Shown: positions 41,243 through 48,278, counted from the stretch's first letter. The stretch is DNA of 64,000 nt from Desulfovibrio piger (GCF_951793255.1 NZ_OX636706.1:2698501-2762500), one strand, 5' to 3'. The notes: generated by a model not told the origin, from the letters alone. Translations and numbers: made by a program.

Positions 41243-41486
41243 GGGCGAGACCACGCTCACAAAAGAGCAGATGCCCAGCCATACGCATGGTTATCGCAAG
41301 GTGACGGCATGGTATGGCTGGAACGGTACAAATGATGGCAATGACTGCAAACCGCCGAGCGACGGACAGCCCACGGATGCCACAGGCGGTTCCCAAGCGC
41401 ATGCACACGCGCTCTCCGGGGAGGCCGGGAAAGCCGATACACTACCGCCGTACTACGCCCTCTCCTTTGTTATGCGGTGCGCATAA
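41229..41486 (+). pseudogene. Silent tail-fibre tip cassette 2
   Basis: An open frame of 85 residues from the crossover site to the stop, the same length as the expressed tip, with no start codon at the site and no ribosome site. It begins LSGTVGETTLTKEQMPSHTHG and ends LPPYYALSFVMRCA. The variable middle (YGWNGTNDGNDCKPPSDGQP) is unrelated to tip 1. Not broken: it is a stored donor, so pseudogene here means unexpressed. Confidence 0.85.
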
Positions 41487-41712
41487 TAAAGGAGAGCACA
41501 TAGTACGGGGGGAGGTTGGAAGCATCGTCCAAAGTTCCCTCCAGGGCATGGCTATGGGGTTGCGATCCGCCTGTTGCATCAGTCGTTTGTTTGCCGGAGT
41601 TCGCACTGCCCTTGGCTTCTGCAATATCGCCATAAGTGCCCTTGTTGAACGTATGAGTATGGCTTGGCATCTGCGCCACGCTCAAGGTCGTGCTGCCGAC
41701 AGTGCCGGACAG
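41470..41712 (-). pseudogene. Silent tail-fibre tip cassette 3 (inverted)
   Basis: An 80-residue tip on the minus strand: LSGTVGSTTLSVAQMPSHTHT, a variable middle (YGDIAEAKGSANSGKQ) and an LPPYYVLSFIMRTA end. Its stop region overlaps that of cassette 2 by 17 bases (41470-41486), where the two 3' ends form a shared palindrome. Confidence 0.85.
41699..41712 (-). repeat. Shufflon crossover site 3
   Basis: CTGTCCGGCACTGT on the minus strand, inverted relative to sites 1 and 2. The next base is C where the other sites have G. Confidence 0.78.
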
Positions 41713-41750
41713 GCTGGCCGAAGGCCCTGCAAGCTACGTCAGCCGCCGGA

Positions 41751-41999
41751 TCAGGACGTCCGTATAATGAACGAAAGGGCGTAATACGGGGGCAGGCCGT
41801 TGGCCTCGCCAGACGCCCCGGTCAGATCATGGGTGTGGGGTTGGGAGCCACCGGTCGCAGAGGTATTTCCCGACTTGGTATTGACCCACTGTCGATAGCG
41901 GGTCCCCTCGCCGTTGTATTCGGTCGGGATATTGATGCCATGCCCATGGCTGGCCAGCTGCGCCACGGTGAGCGTCGTGGCGCCCACAGTGCCGGACAG
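41751..41999 (-). pseudogene. Silent tail-fibre tip cassette 4 (inverted)
   Basis: An 82-residue tip on the minus strand: LSGTVGATTLTVAQLASHGHG, a variable middle (NIPTEYNGEGTRYRQWVN) and GLPPYYALSFIIRTS. Its C-terminal third is closest to that of the expressed tip (both have GASGEANGLPPYYAL). It is in frame for joining to the fibre body at site 1. Confidence 0.85.
41986..41999 (-). repeat. Shufflon crossover site 4
   Basis: CTGTCCGGCACTGT on the minus strand, followed by GGG as in sites 1 and 2. It marks the outer edge of the cassette cluster. Confidence 0.8.
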
Positions 42000-42039
42000 T
42001 CTGCTGGATAATTGAAAAGTCCAACAATGGAGAATCGTT

Positions 42040-42261
42040 ATGTGGTTTGAATTGATGCCGCACGGAATGCGGGAAATAACGGACGATGAAATTGTGGCCA
42101 AGGCAGAGCAAATCAAGGCGCATCGCGCTTTACAAGGCGGAGCCGGTCACGAGACGACGCCCCCGACACTCTACCCCTGGCAAATGCCTTCTCATTCTCA
42201 CACCATAAACCGCTGTGGAGGTTGCTACCATGCCCACTGTTACTGTTGTCCCCTCCGATAG
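42040..42261 (+). CDS. Small hypothetical protein after the shufflon
   Basis: A 73-residue frame: MWFELMPHGMREITDDEIVAKAEQIKAHRAL, then a segment QMPSHSHTINR that resembles the start of a tail-fibre tip, and a Cys-rich end overlapping the next gene. The first half is protein-like and lies where Mu-like phages carry fibre accessory genes. The QMPSHSH part may be a remnant of a fifth cassette. Confidence 0.5.
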   Translation: MWFELMPHGMREITDDEIVAKAEQIKAHRALQGGAGHETTPPTLYPWQMPSHSHTINRCGGCYHAHCYCCPLR

Positions 42262-42754
42262 CCTGATCATCGTCGATGGCGCGGCCCTCGTTTTCCCGTT
42301 TGACGCCCCGACAAATCTGCATGCCCTGCAATGGCGTGGGGGCACTGGCCATACCGAGTGGACGGATGGCCCCAACCAGCCACTGACTGCTGAGGATTAT
42401 GACGAGCAGGTCGCGCCGTTCGTGAAGCTCTGGCAGGCGGAAAAAGCACGCTTGGAGAAGAAAGCCGCCGAGGAGGCTGCCGCCCGTGCGCTCCCCGATG
42501 CCAAGTCCGCCAAGCAAAGCGAGATCCAGAACGGCTACGACGCCGCTCTGGCGGCCTCCCTGACCATGCCCGCCGCTTCTCCTACGGCGCAGGACGTGAG
42601 CATCGGCGCGGCCCTGTTGGCTGTAGATGATGCGGAGGGGCTGGCGTATGTGCAGGCTCTGCATGCCGCCCGCCGTGACGAACTGCTGGCCGCCGTGGAG
42701 GCCGCCGAGACCGTAGAGGCCGTGCAGGCCGTGGTCGTGGACTATGACGTATAG
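42230..42754 (+). CDS. Putative tail fibre assembly protein
   Basis: A 174-residue protein with a beta-rich N-terminus (SLIIVDGAALVFPFDAPTNLHALQWRGGTGHTEWTDGP) and a helical K/A/E-rich remainder (WQAEKARLEKKAAEEAAARAL). The layout resembles fibre assembly (tfa or DUF4376-type) proteins that follow fibre genes. GGAGG precedes the ATG at 42230. It should help fold all four fibre versions, since it lies outside the invertible region. Confidence 0.6.
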   Translation: MPTVTVVPSDSLIIVDGAALVFPFDAPTNLHALQWRGGTGHTEWTDGPNQPLTAEDYDEQVAPFVKLWQAEKARLEKKAAEEAAARALPDAKSAKQSEIQNGYDAALAASLTMPAASPTAQDVSIGAALLAVDDAEGLAYVQALHAARRDELLAAVEAAETVEAVQAVVVDYDV

Positions 42755-43472
42755 CCTGGCGGGACAGACCATCACCGCTCCGGACACGGGCGGGCATGGC
42801 CTGGATATGAGCAACGGGCAGGACTGGCTGGTGGAGGATTGCCTCATCGACCTGTCGGCCTGCCCGCTGGATCAGCTGGATGAGGCTGTGGGCGTGGTAT
42901 GGGGCAGCAGTGCCGTTTTTCGACGCTGTGTCATCCGGGGCGCGGGCAAGTTGGTGCTGTGCGGCTCCGGGGATACGGATAAATTGAACGTTGAACGCGG
43001 CAAGACCGTCACCTTCGAGGGCTGCGTTCTTGAGAACTTCGGGCGACGGGGACCGGAAGCGCAGTCCGGCATGCGGGTCATCCTGCAGGACTGCCTGATC
43101 CGCAACTGGGGCGCTCCGGACCGCTTTGACGTGCGGTCCTTCGGGGCTTGGGCGCATCACGGCGGCAGCATCGAGGCCGTGGGCTGCGTCTTTGACCAAT
43201 CCTGTCTCTGGCGCGGCTGGCATATCATGGTGCGGGACTGGCTGGCCCACATCGGCCAAAGCTGGAACGACGAAGGCCCGCGCGGCCTGTTGCGTCCGGC
43301 CAACTGGCTGCCCGGTGTCTGCCGGGGGCTGGTGGCCACAGCGGGCGGACAGGTCCGGGCCGAGAACTGCCATGCCACACGCTGGTGGATACGTCTTGAA
43401 GGGCACCGTGGCCCGCATATGAGCCGCAGCCAGGCGCAGGCGCTCATGGCCAGACTGGAGAACATGCTATAG
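42744..43472 (+). CDS. Right-handed beta-helix protein (pectate-lyase-like fold)
   Basis: A 242-residue protein with repeating short strands: WLVEDCLIDLSA, AVFRRCVIRGAG, VTFEGCVLENFG, VILQDCLIRNWG, IEAVGCVFDQS, VRAENCHATRW. This is a single-stranded beta-helix with cysteines stacked at the same rung position. Such folds occur in tailspikes and polysaccharide lyases. It lies between fibre assembly and recombinase genes, so a second receptor-binding or surface-degrading tail part is possible. No catalytic residues could be assigned. Confidence 0.7.
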   Translation: MTYSLAGQTITAPDTGGHGLDMSNGQDWLVEDCLIDLSACPLDQLDEAVGVVWGSSAVFRRCVIRGAGKLVLCGSGDTDKLNVERGKTVTFEGCVLENFGRRGPEAQSGMRVILQDCLIRNWGAPDRFDVRSFGAWAHHGGSIEAVGCVFDQSCLWRGWHIMVRDWLAHIGQSWNDEGPRGLLRPANWLPGVCRGLVATAGGQVRAENCHATRWWIRLEGHRGPHMSRSQAQALMARLENML

Positions 43473-43492
43473 GCCTCCCACAAGGAGGTCAT

Positions 43493-44383
43493 ATGGCAAC
43501 AAAACACAAACGGGCGACCATGACGGCCCGCCAACTGGCAGAGGACTATCTGGCCCACCAGATCACGCGGGACGTGACCCGCACCAGTACCCGGCATCAC
43601 CTCAACCAGCTGCTGACCCTGTTCGGGGGCTGGCAGGCCCGCCGGGTGGGCGCGGCCCAGATGCAGGAGTTTTTGGCCGCCCAGAAGGCGCGCGGCGTCA
43701 TGGCCACCACAGCGCACCACCGCGTCCGCCTGTGGCGTACCGCCCTGGCCTGGGCCGTGGAGACGGGCCGCCTGCCCGCGTCGCCTCTGGCGGGTTTCCG
43801 GCTGCATCGTCCGAAGGCTAGGCGCATTGATCCGCCCACGCGGGCCGAGGCCGTGCGTATGTATAAGGTAGCCGCGCCGCATATCCGGCGTGTGATCGTC
43901 CTGGGCATGGCGGCCGGGCCGCGTATCGGCCCCAGCGAGCTTTTCCGGCTCACTTGGGGGGACGTGGAACTGGCGGCGGGCTACATGAGGATGCCCAACG
44001 CTGCCAAGGGGGCCCAAGAAGACAGCAGGATCGTCCCCATCCGGGACGACATCCTGCCCCTGTTGCGGGCGTGGAGAGGGGAAGACGAGAAACAGGGCTG
44101 CCCGTGGGTCATCCACTGGCAGGGCCGCCCTGTGCGCTGCATAGGCCATGCCTGGCATCAGGCCCGAAAAGCGGCGGGCATCACGCGGCGCATAACGCCT
44201 TATAGCCTGCGCCATGCCATGCCCACGGAAGCTCTTGAGCATGGCGCGGATGTGCAAGCGGTGGCTGAGGTCATGGGCCATGCTGATCCCACCATGCTGC
44301 TGCGTGTCTATCAGCACACGCGCTACAGGCTGCGGAAACAAGCGGTCAATGCCGCACCCGGCCTGCGGCTGGACAAGATTTGA
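43493..44383 (+). CDS. Tyrosine recombinase, probable shufflon recombinase
   Basis: A 296-residue phage-integrase-family enzyme. The N-terminal SAM-like core-binding domain (about 10-95) precedes the catalytic domain with R144 (AGPRIGPSEL), K172, R240 (YSLRHAM), H263 (MGHAD) and nucleophile Y273 (RVYQHT). Tyr237 replaces the first histidine of the HxxR motif, a known natural variation. GGAGG precedes the ATG. The phage integrates by its DDE transposase, so this enzyme is free for another task. Its place 1.5 kb from four inverted and direct sites in the fibre gene makes it an Rci-like tip-switching enzyme by inference. Confidence 0.85.
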   Translation: MATKHKRATMTARQLAEDYLAHQITRDVTRTSTRHHLNQLLTLFGGWQARRVGAAQMQEFLAAQKARGVMATTAHHRVRLWRTALAWAVETGRLPASPLAGFRLHRPKARRIDPPTRAEAVRMYKVAAPHIRRVIVLGMAAGPRIGPSELFRLTWGDVELAAGYMRMPNAAKGAQEDSRIVPIRDDILPLLRAWRGEDEKQGCPWVIHWQGRPVRCIGHAWHQARKAAGITRRITPYSLRHAMPTEALEHGADVQAVAEVMGHADPTMLLRVYQHTRYRLRKQAVNAAPGLRLDKI

Positions 44384-44390
44384 CAGTGGC

Positions 44391-44410
44391 GGGGGCGTTG
44401 CAGCGCCCCC
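44391..44410. terminator. GC hairpin after the recombinase gene
   Basis: GGGGGCG (44391-44397) and CGCCCCC (44404-44410). No T-run follows, so termination is uncertain. A further inverted pair, CGGATAG (44444-44450) and CTATCCG (44463-44469), lies before the com-like gene and could be a control site. Confidence 0.45.
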
Positions 44411-44555
44411 ACCGACGGGCCTGACAAGCCCGCCACGGCCCCACGGATAGAAAAACGACCCTCTATCCGCAGAGTATCCGCCTTGTCTGAAGTCTCGGCG
44501 AGAGACGTCATCAGTATAGGCGTTTATATCATGGGGCGCAACATGATTGCATACC

Positions 44556-44774
44556 ATGAAACAGGAGCAACTTACCGAGATCCGTTGCCGCCATTGCGGC
44601 AAACTGCTGGCTAAGGCTTGGGCAATCGAAGTGTATCTGGAACACAAATGCTCCCGCTGCGGGGCGTATAACATTCTGCGGGCCACGCGCCCCAATTCGG
44701 AACATCCAGAGCGTCCACAGGAGCATTGTCATGCTGAAAGTGGGCAGCCTGTTCAGCGGAGCCGGTCTGTGTGA
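44556..44774 (+). CDS. com: Com-like zinc-finger translational activator
   Basis: A 72-residue protein of the Mu Com type: IRCRHCGKLLAKA and HKCSRCGAYN supply four cysteines for one zinc, followed by a polar tail. In Mu, Com binds the mom mRNA and opens its start for translation. Here the 3' end overlaps the start of a C5 DNA methyltransferase by 44 bases, as com overlaps mom in Mu. The ATG at 44556 has no strong ribosome site. Confidence 0.85.
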   Translation: MKQEQLTEIRCRHCGKLLAKAWAIEVYLEHKCSRCGAYNILRATRPNSEHPERPQEHCHAESGQPVQRSRSV

Positions 44775-45570
44775 CCTTGGCCTGAGCTGGGCGGGATTCA
44801 GGCATCAATGGTTTTGCGAAATCGACCCGTTCTGCCGGATGGTTCTCGCAAGGTACTGGCCGGACATTCCTCTTTATGAGGATGTGAATACTCTGAAAGG
44901 CTCTGAACTGCCGCCCGTGGACGTGCTCTGCGGCGGCTTCCCCTGTCAGGACGTATCCCAGGGAGGGAAACATGCGGGAATCAAGAAGGGCACGCGCAGC
45001 GGCCTGTGGCTCGAATACGCACGACTCATCGGAGAAATACGTCCCCGGTACGTCATCATCGAAAACGTCCGGGGCTTGCTCGCCAGGGGAATTGAGATCG
45101 TCCTGCAAGATTTGGCCGAGATCGGGTATGATGCGGAATGGGAAGTGCTTTCCGCAGCCGCCCTTGGTGCCCCTCATCGGCGCGAACGCGTGTTTGTTGT
45201 TGCCTTCCCCCACAGTAACGGCCCTGACCCAGAGCGTAGGCTTTTATCTCCGCTCCAAAGAATCGTGGGAGAAGTCGACCAACCTTTCGGCATACTTGCT
45301 TGGCTTGGAATACGGATTGTCGGGCAAAGCCGCGAAGCCGTCCGGCACGCATATCCCGGCCCCGTCCTTTATTGAGTGGATGATGGGCGTGCCGGAGGGC
45401 TGGACTATCCCGTAAATATCCCGCCCGTTCCCCGGCGGGTTCTTCCTGAATGGCGCAGCCGCCTGAAGGCTCTGGGGAACGGCATCCTGCCCCAGCAGGC
45501 ATATGCTGTGGGAGCCTGCATCATGGCGCGCGAGGGAAGGCGCGTTTCCCCCATGCCGTTTGACTCCTGA
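44731..45570 (+). pseudogene. C5-cytosine DNA methyltransferase, apparently frameshifted
   Basis: The first frame (44731-45375, 214 residues) holds motif I (LFSGAGLCDLGLS), IV (GGFPCQDVS), VI (IENVRGL) and VIII (RRERVFVVA). The following target-recognition part is in another frame (LLPSPTVTAL to FIEWMMGVPEGWT, ending at 45415), and motif X (RLKALGNGILPQQAY) is back in the first frame after a stop, up to 45570. Two compensating shifts, near 45200 and 45412, explain this. As read it lacks the end of the SAM fold and should be inactive, unless the reads contain errors or recoding occurs. It was meant to methylate phage DNA against host restriction. Confidence 0.75.
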
Positions 45571-45588
45571 GAACCGAGAGTTCCAGCG

Positions 45589-46365
45589 ATGAGGGCCACG
45601 AGCCCCGTTTTGAAGAAGAAATATATGGATTCTCACTTTCAAACGGACGGTATCTCGCTCTATCAGGGGGATGCCCTGCGCGTCCTCACAACCTTGCCTG
45701 AGGCAAGCGTGGACGCAGTCCTCACCGATCCGCCGTATTCCAGCGGAGGCGTCACTCTGGGGGCACGACAGGCCGACCCGGCACAAAAATATCAGTCCAG
45801 TGGAACAAAGAAGCAATATCCGCCCATGCTGGGCGATTCCAAGGATCAGCATAGCTGGATCATGTGGTGTACGCTGTGGCTCGGCGAATGCTGGCGCATT
45901 GCCCGCGAAGGTGCACCGCTCATGGTGTTCACCGACTGGAGGCAGCTTCCGGCCCTGAGTGATGCCGTGCAAGCCGCAGGGTGGAAATGGCTGGGCATCG
46001 TGCCCTGGGACAAGCGAAGTGCCCGCCCGCAAATCGGCAAGTTCCGCCAGCAGTGCGAATATGTGCTGTTCGCCGTCAAAGGGCGTTTCATTGCCCATAC
46101 GCGAACCTGCTTGCCTGGCGTGTATGGCTACCCTGTGATTGCCGCCAGAAAAGTGCATCTGACCAGCAAGCCGGTGGAGCTCATCGAAGACCTGCTGGCT
46201 GTGGCGGCTCCACAGGCAACTGTCCTGGACCCGTTCATGGGCGGTGGGAGCGTGGGCGAGGCATGTATCAGGACTGGCCGGAGCTATATCGGCATGGAGC
46301 TGTCGCCAGAGTATTACGAAATCAGCCGCAGTAGGCTGACAGCCGTGCTCGCTGAACGCACATAG
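45589..46365 (+). CDS. DNA methyltransferase, N4-cytosine/N6-adenine type
   Basis: A 258-residue beta-class methyltransferase: catalytic motif IV TDPPYSSGG (about residue 47) comes before motif I DPFMGGGSVGEA (about 213) and the ELSPEYYEISRSRL end. It is complete. ATG 45589 is given; ATG 45625 (MDSHF) is the alternative and neither has a strong ribosome site. It is the last phage gene before the right end. With com and the C5 enzyme it forms an anti-restriction DNA-modification block. Confidence 0.88.
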   Translation: MRATSPVLKKKYMDSHFQTDGISLYQGDALRVLTTLPEASVDAVLTDPPYSSGGVTLGARQADPAQKYQSSGTKKQYPPMLGDSKDQHSWIMWCTLWLGECWRIAREGAPLMVFTDWRQLPALSDAVQAAGWKWLGIVPWDKRSARPQIGKFRQQCEYVLFAVKGRFIAHTRTCLPGVYGYPVIAARKVHLTSKPVELIEDLLAVAAPQATVLDPFMGGGSVGEACIRTGRSYIGMELSPEYYEISRSRLTAVLAERT

Positions 46366-46397
46366 AAAAAGGCGAGGTCGCAGGACCCCGCCTTTTT
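46366..46397. terminator. Bidirectional terminator at prophage right end
   Basis: AAAAAGGCG (46366-46374) pairs with CGCCTTTTT (46389-46397), with T-runs on both strands. It closes the late transcript before host DNA. Confidence 0.85.
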
Positions 46398-46421
46398 GCA
46401 ATGATGTTGCGTCCTATGAAA
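46395..46421. repeat. Subterminal repeat, right copy
   Basis: TTTGCAAT, TTGCGT and ATGAAA with the same spacing as at 7528-7554, in direct orientation; 21 of 27 bases match. It lies 57-83 bp from the right end. Confidence 0.45.
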
Positions 46422-46435
46422 TATCGAGCCACACA

Positions 46436-46446
46436 GGTTATTACGC
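46436..46446 (-). repeat. Right-end transposase-binding repeat GCGTAATAACC
   Basis: Exact inverted copy of 7463-7473, 32 bp inside the right end. Confidence 0.6.
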
Positions 46447-46478
46447 TTCCTCAAGGGGATTTTTAACGGCGCGCATCA

Positions 46479-46484
46479 CGATGT
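46479..46484. repeat. Target-site duplication CGATGT, right copy
   Basis: Follows the phage end CATCA and continues into AACGG. Joining 7453 to 46485 gives CCG ATG TAA, the restored end of lysR. Confidence 0.8.
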
Positions 46485-46624
46485 AACGGCTGCTGCAGCG
46501 TCTACCATGCCGGAGCCCTGCCCCGTCCGCTCATGGCTCGGCCCGCCCCCTGCCTTCATTTCCGCATGACAAGCCCATGACAAAGCTGTAGGGTGCCCCC
46601 CGTAACGCGCAATGGAGGATGAAC

Positions 46625-47542
46625 ATGCCGGGTTCCAACGCTACCGGGTTGATGCTGGCCCTGCTCACGGCCTTATTCTGGGGGGCCCTGCCGCTGGCCC
46701 TTAAACACCTGCTTTCCACGGTGGATGCACTTTCCATCGTCTGCCTGCGCTTCTGGGTAGCTGCCGCCTGGACATGGGGCCTTTCCTGCCGACATCCCGG
46801 CAACAGCACGCCGCTGGGCCGCCAGGAAAAGATTCTGCTGGTCTTGGCCGCTGCGGGCCTGAGCTGCAACTTCGTGTTCTTCAACTCGTCGGTGGCCTAC
46901 CTCAGCGCCTCCGCCTGCCAGATCCTGGCACAGGCGGGCCCCGTCCTCCTGCTGCTGGGCAGTGTGTTCGTCCTGCGCGAGCCCTTCCTCCCCATCCAGG
47001 GGGGGAGCGTCATCGTCCTGCTTGGGGGCCTTCTGCTGTTCTTCAACACCCGGCTGCTGGAGCTGGCCAACGGTGACATGCTCATCGGCATGGCGCTGGG
47101 AATCATGGCCGCCGTCGTCTGGGCCAGCTACGGCATCGCCCAGAAAGTCCTGCTGCGCACGATCTCACCCGGGCGCATCATGCGTTTCATCTATCTTGCC
47201 GGTGCCCTGGCCCTGACGCCGCTCTCCACTCCTTCGGCCTTTCTTGAGCTGGACTCGTTGCAGACGGCCTGCCTGATCTTTGCCTGCATCAATACCATCG
47301 TCGCCTACGGTGCTTTTTCCACGGCCATGAAGAACTGGCATGCCGCCAAGGTCAGCGCTGTGGTCACCACCACCCCGCTGTTCACACTTGGCCTGGAAGC
47401 CCTGGGGGCGCTGGTCCTGCCCCAGGTCTTTCCTCTGGAGCACCTGGGCCTGCTCAGCCTGCTGGGAGCTGTCGTCGTCGTGCTGGGGGCCATGGGCATC
47501 GCGCTTGGCCCCATGCTGCACCTGCCGCACAAGCGATCCTGA
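46625..47542 (+). CDS. EamA/DMT-family transporter
   Basis: A 305-residue inner-membrane protein with ten hydrophobic helices in two EamA repeats (about 8-140 and 152-295). Landmarks are ALFWGALPLALK near the start and YGIAQKVLLR at the second repeat. The family exports metabolites or amino acids. ATG 46625 lies 6 bases after GGAGG; the ATG at 46619 is too close to it. Before the prophage arrived it lay about 140 bp behind lysR on the same strand. Confidence 0.85.
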   Translation: MPGSNATGLMLALLTALFWGALPLALKHLLSTVDALSIVCLRFWVAAAWTWGLSCRHPGNSTPLGRQEKILLVLAAAGLSCNFVFFNSSVAYLSASACQILAQAGPVLLLLGSVFVLREPFLPIQGGSVIVLLGGLLLFFNTRLLELANGDMLIGMALGIMAAVVWASYGIAQKVLLRTISPGRIMRFIYLAGALALTPLSTPSAFLELDSLQTACLIFACINTIVAYGAFSTAMKNWHAAKVSAVVTTTPLFTLGLEALGALVLPQVFPLEHLGLLSLLGAVVVVLGAMGIALGPMLHLPHKRS

Positions 47543-47655
47543 CCCGATCGCACGCCGCACGGCAGGATCCCCACAAAGGATTCTTCCTGCTTGGCGGCGC
47601 AAAACGGCCTGCCTTCAGCCTGGAAATACAGGACCTTCCGCCCGCCAGCTTCAAC

Positions 47656-47684
47656 TTGACAGCGCGCGTCAGACTGCTTTACAA
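47656..47684 (+). promoter_or_regulatory. Promoter of tRNA-Arg(CCT)
   Basis: TTGACA (47656-47661), 17 bp, TTACAA (47679-47684), ten bases before the tRNA. Confidence 0.8.
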
Positions 47685-47694
47685 GATACGACGC

Positions 47695-47771
47695 GCGCTC
47701 GTAGCTCAGTCGGATAGAGCGATTGCCTCCTAAGCAGTAGGCCGCAGGTTCGATTCCTGCCGGGCGCACCA
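47695..47771 (+). tRNA. tRNA-Arg (anticodon CCT)
   Basis: A 77-base cloverleaf with encoded CCA. Acceptor GCGCTCG pairs with CGGGCGC, the D loop is AGCTCAGTCGGATAGAGC, the anticodon loop CTCCTAA and the T arm GGTTCGATTCC. It reads AGG codons. Single-copy tRNA-Arg genes are frequent integration sites, but the prophage here did not use it. Confidence 0.95.
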
Positions 47772-47783
47772 CAATAAAATCAA

Positions 47784-47817
47784 TGGGATACCGGTAAAAA
47801 CGGTGTCCCATTTTTTT
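47784..47817 (+). terminator. Terminator after tRNA-Arg(CCT)
   Basis: TGGGATACCG (47784-47793) pairs with CGGTGTCCCA (47801-47810), with one T-G pair, and is followed by seven T. Confidence 0.85.
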
Positions 47818-47951
47818 GGGCTTTGCGACCATTTTGCGACCATCCTGCGCGCTGCTGCGAATAAGTTTACGGTTGTGAGCTGTTACGAAACTTGAGAACA
47901 GCGCTCGGCACCTTTTCGACGTGGGGCCGGTGGCTAGAGATTGCTCCAAAC

Positions 47952-48000
47952 GAGAAAGGGCGTGGGGGTGTCATTTAGACATCCCCACACGCCCTTTCTC
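47952..48000. terminator. Long hairpin in the tRNA intergenic region
   Basis: GAGAAAGGGCGTG plus GGGGTGTC (47952-47972) pair with GACATCCCC, one bulged A and CACGCCCTTTCTC (47978-48000), loop ATTTA. It is a stable bidirectional structure in a 500-base gene-free stretch (47772-48278), in which I see no coding region. TTTGCGACCA occurs twice at about 47821-47841. Confidence 0.6.
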
Positions 48001-48239
48001 TGTTTGCTGATCCAGCCCGTTTTAGCCAATAATGGAAGACCCAAACAAGGCACACGGGACTTGGGCTGACGCGAAGACATTCCCTCTGCCAGGCGGACCA
48101 GCTCCTGTCGTCTGCAGTCCTCCCACGGCCTTGTTTGCCATCCCTGTTGCGTGCTGGCTGACGGGTGCGCACGCGTGTCAGCCAAGCATCTCTTAAAAAG
48201 TCCTCACGCGGGGCCCCAAAATGCAGAAGACAACAAAAA

Positions 48240-48275
48240 AGCGGTCAGCCTGTTACAGCTAACCGCTTGTTTTTG
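48240..48275 (-). terminator. Terminator after tRNA-Arg(ACG)
   Basis: On the minus strand, AGCGGTTAGC pairs with GCTGACCGCT (with one mismatch) and is followed by TTTTTTG. Confidence 0.75.
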
Positions 48276-48278
48276 TTG

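Larger units (their letters stand above)
40932..41999. other. Tail-fibre shufflon: four alternative 3' cassettes
   Basis: Four segments of 243-258 bp each begin with CTGTCCGGCACTGT and encode LSGTVG, TTL, a Q-M/L then H-x-H motif, a variable middle of about 35 residues, then GGSQ-H-H, LPPYY and a stop. Segments 1 (expressed) and 2 point right; segments 3 and 4 point left. Recombination between site 1 and site 3 or 4 would invert the DNA between them and put a new tip in frame with the same fibre body. Recombination of inverted sites 2 and 3 or 4 reorders the silent copies. The tyrosine recombinase at 43493 is the likely enzyme. Confidence 0.85.
7454..46478. mobile_element. Mu-like (BcepMu-type) transposable prophage, about 39 kb
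   Basis: The element encodes a DDE transposase with AAA+ partner, Gam, GemA, a Mor-type activator and a full Mu-type head and contractile tail set. Its ends begin TGATTC (left) and, on the other strand, TGATGC (right), matching at 12 of 18 positions. Flanking CGATGT copies and restoration of the lysR stop after removal support the exact borders. Early genes run left and late genes right from a central switch at about 17.1 kb, as in BcepMu. All structural genes look open, so it may be inducible. The tyrosine recombinase at 43493 is not needed for this mode of integration. Confidence 0.95.

Noticed and set aside
40932..42000. Diversity-generating retroelement as source of tip variation
   Set aside because: No reverse transcriptase, template repeat or adenine-biased changes are visible; the variants are whole cassettes in both orientations.
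45628..45645. Third copy of the GTGAGAATC promoter palindrome
   Set aside because: Only GTGAGAATCC on the minus strand is present; the second half, CAGATTT block and spacing are missing.
7528..46421. 27-bp direct repeats as attL/attR of a site-specific integrase
   Set aside because: They are only 21/27 identical, lie inside the TG...CA ends, and the restored lysR stop at the outer CGATGT copies supports transposition instead.
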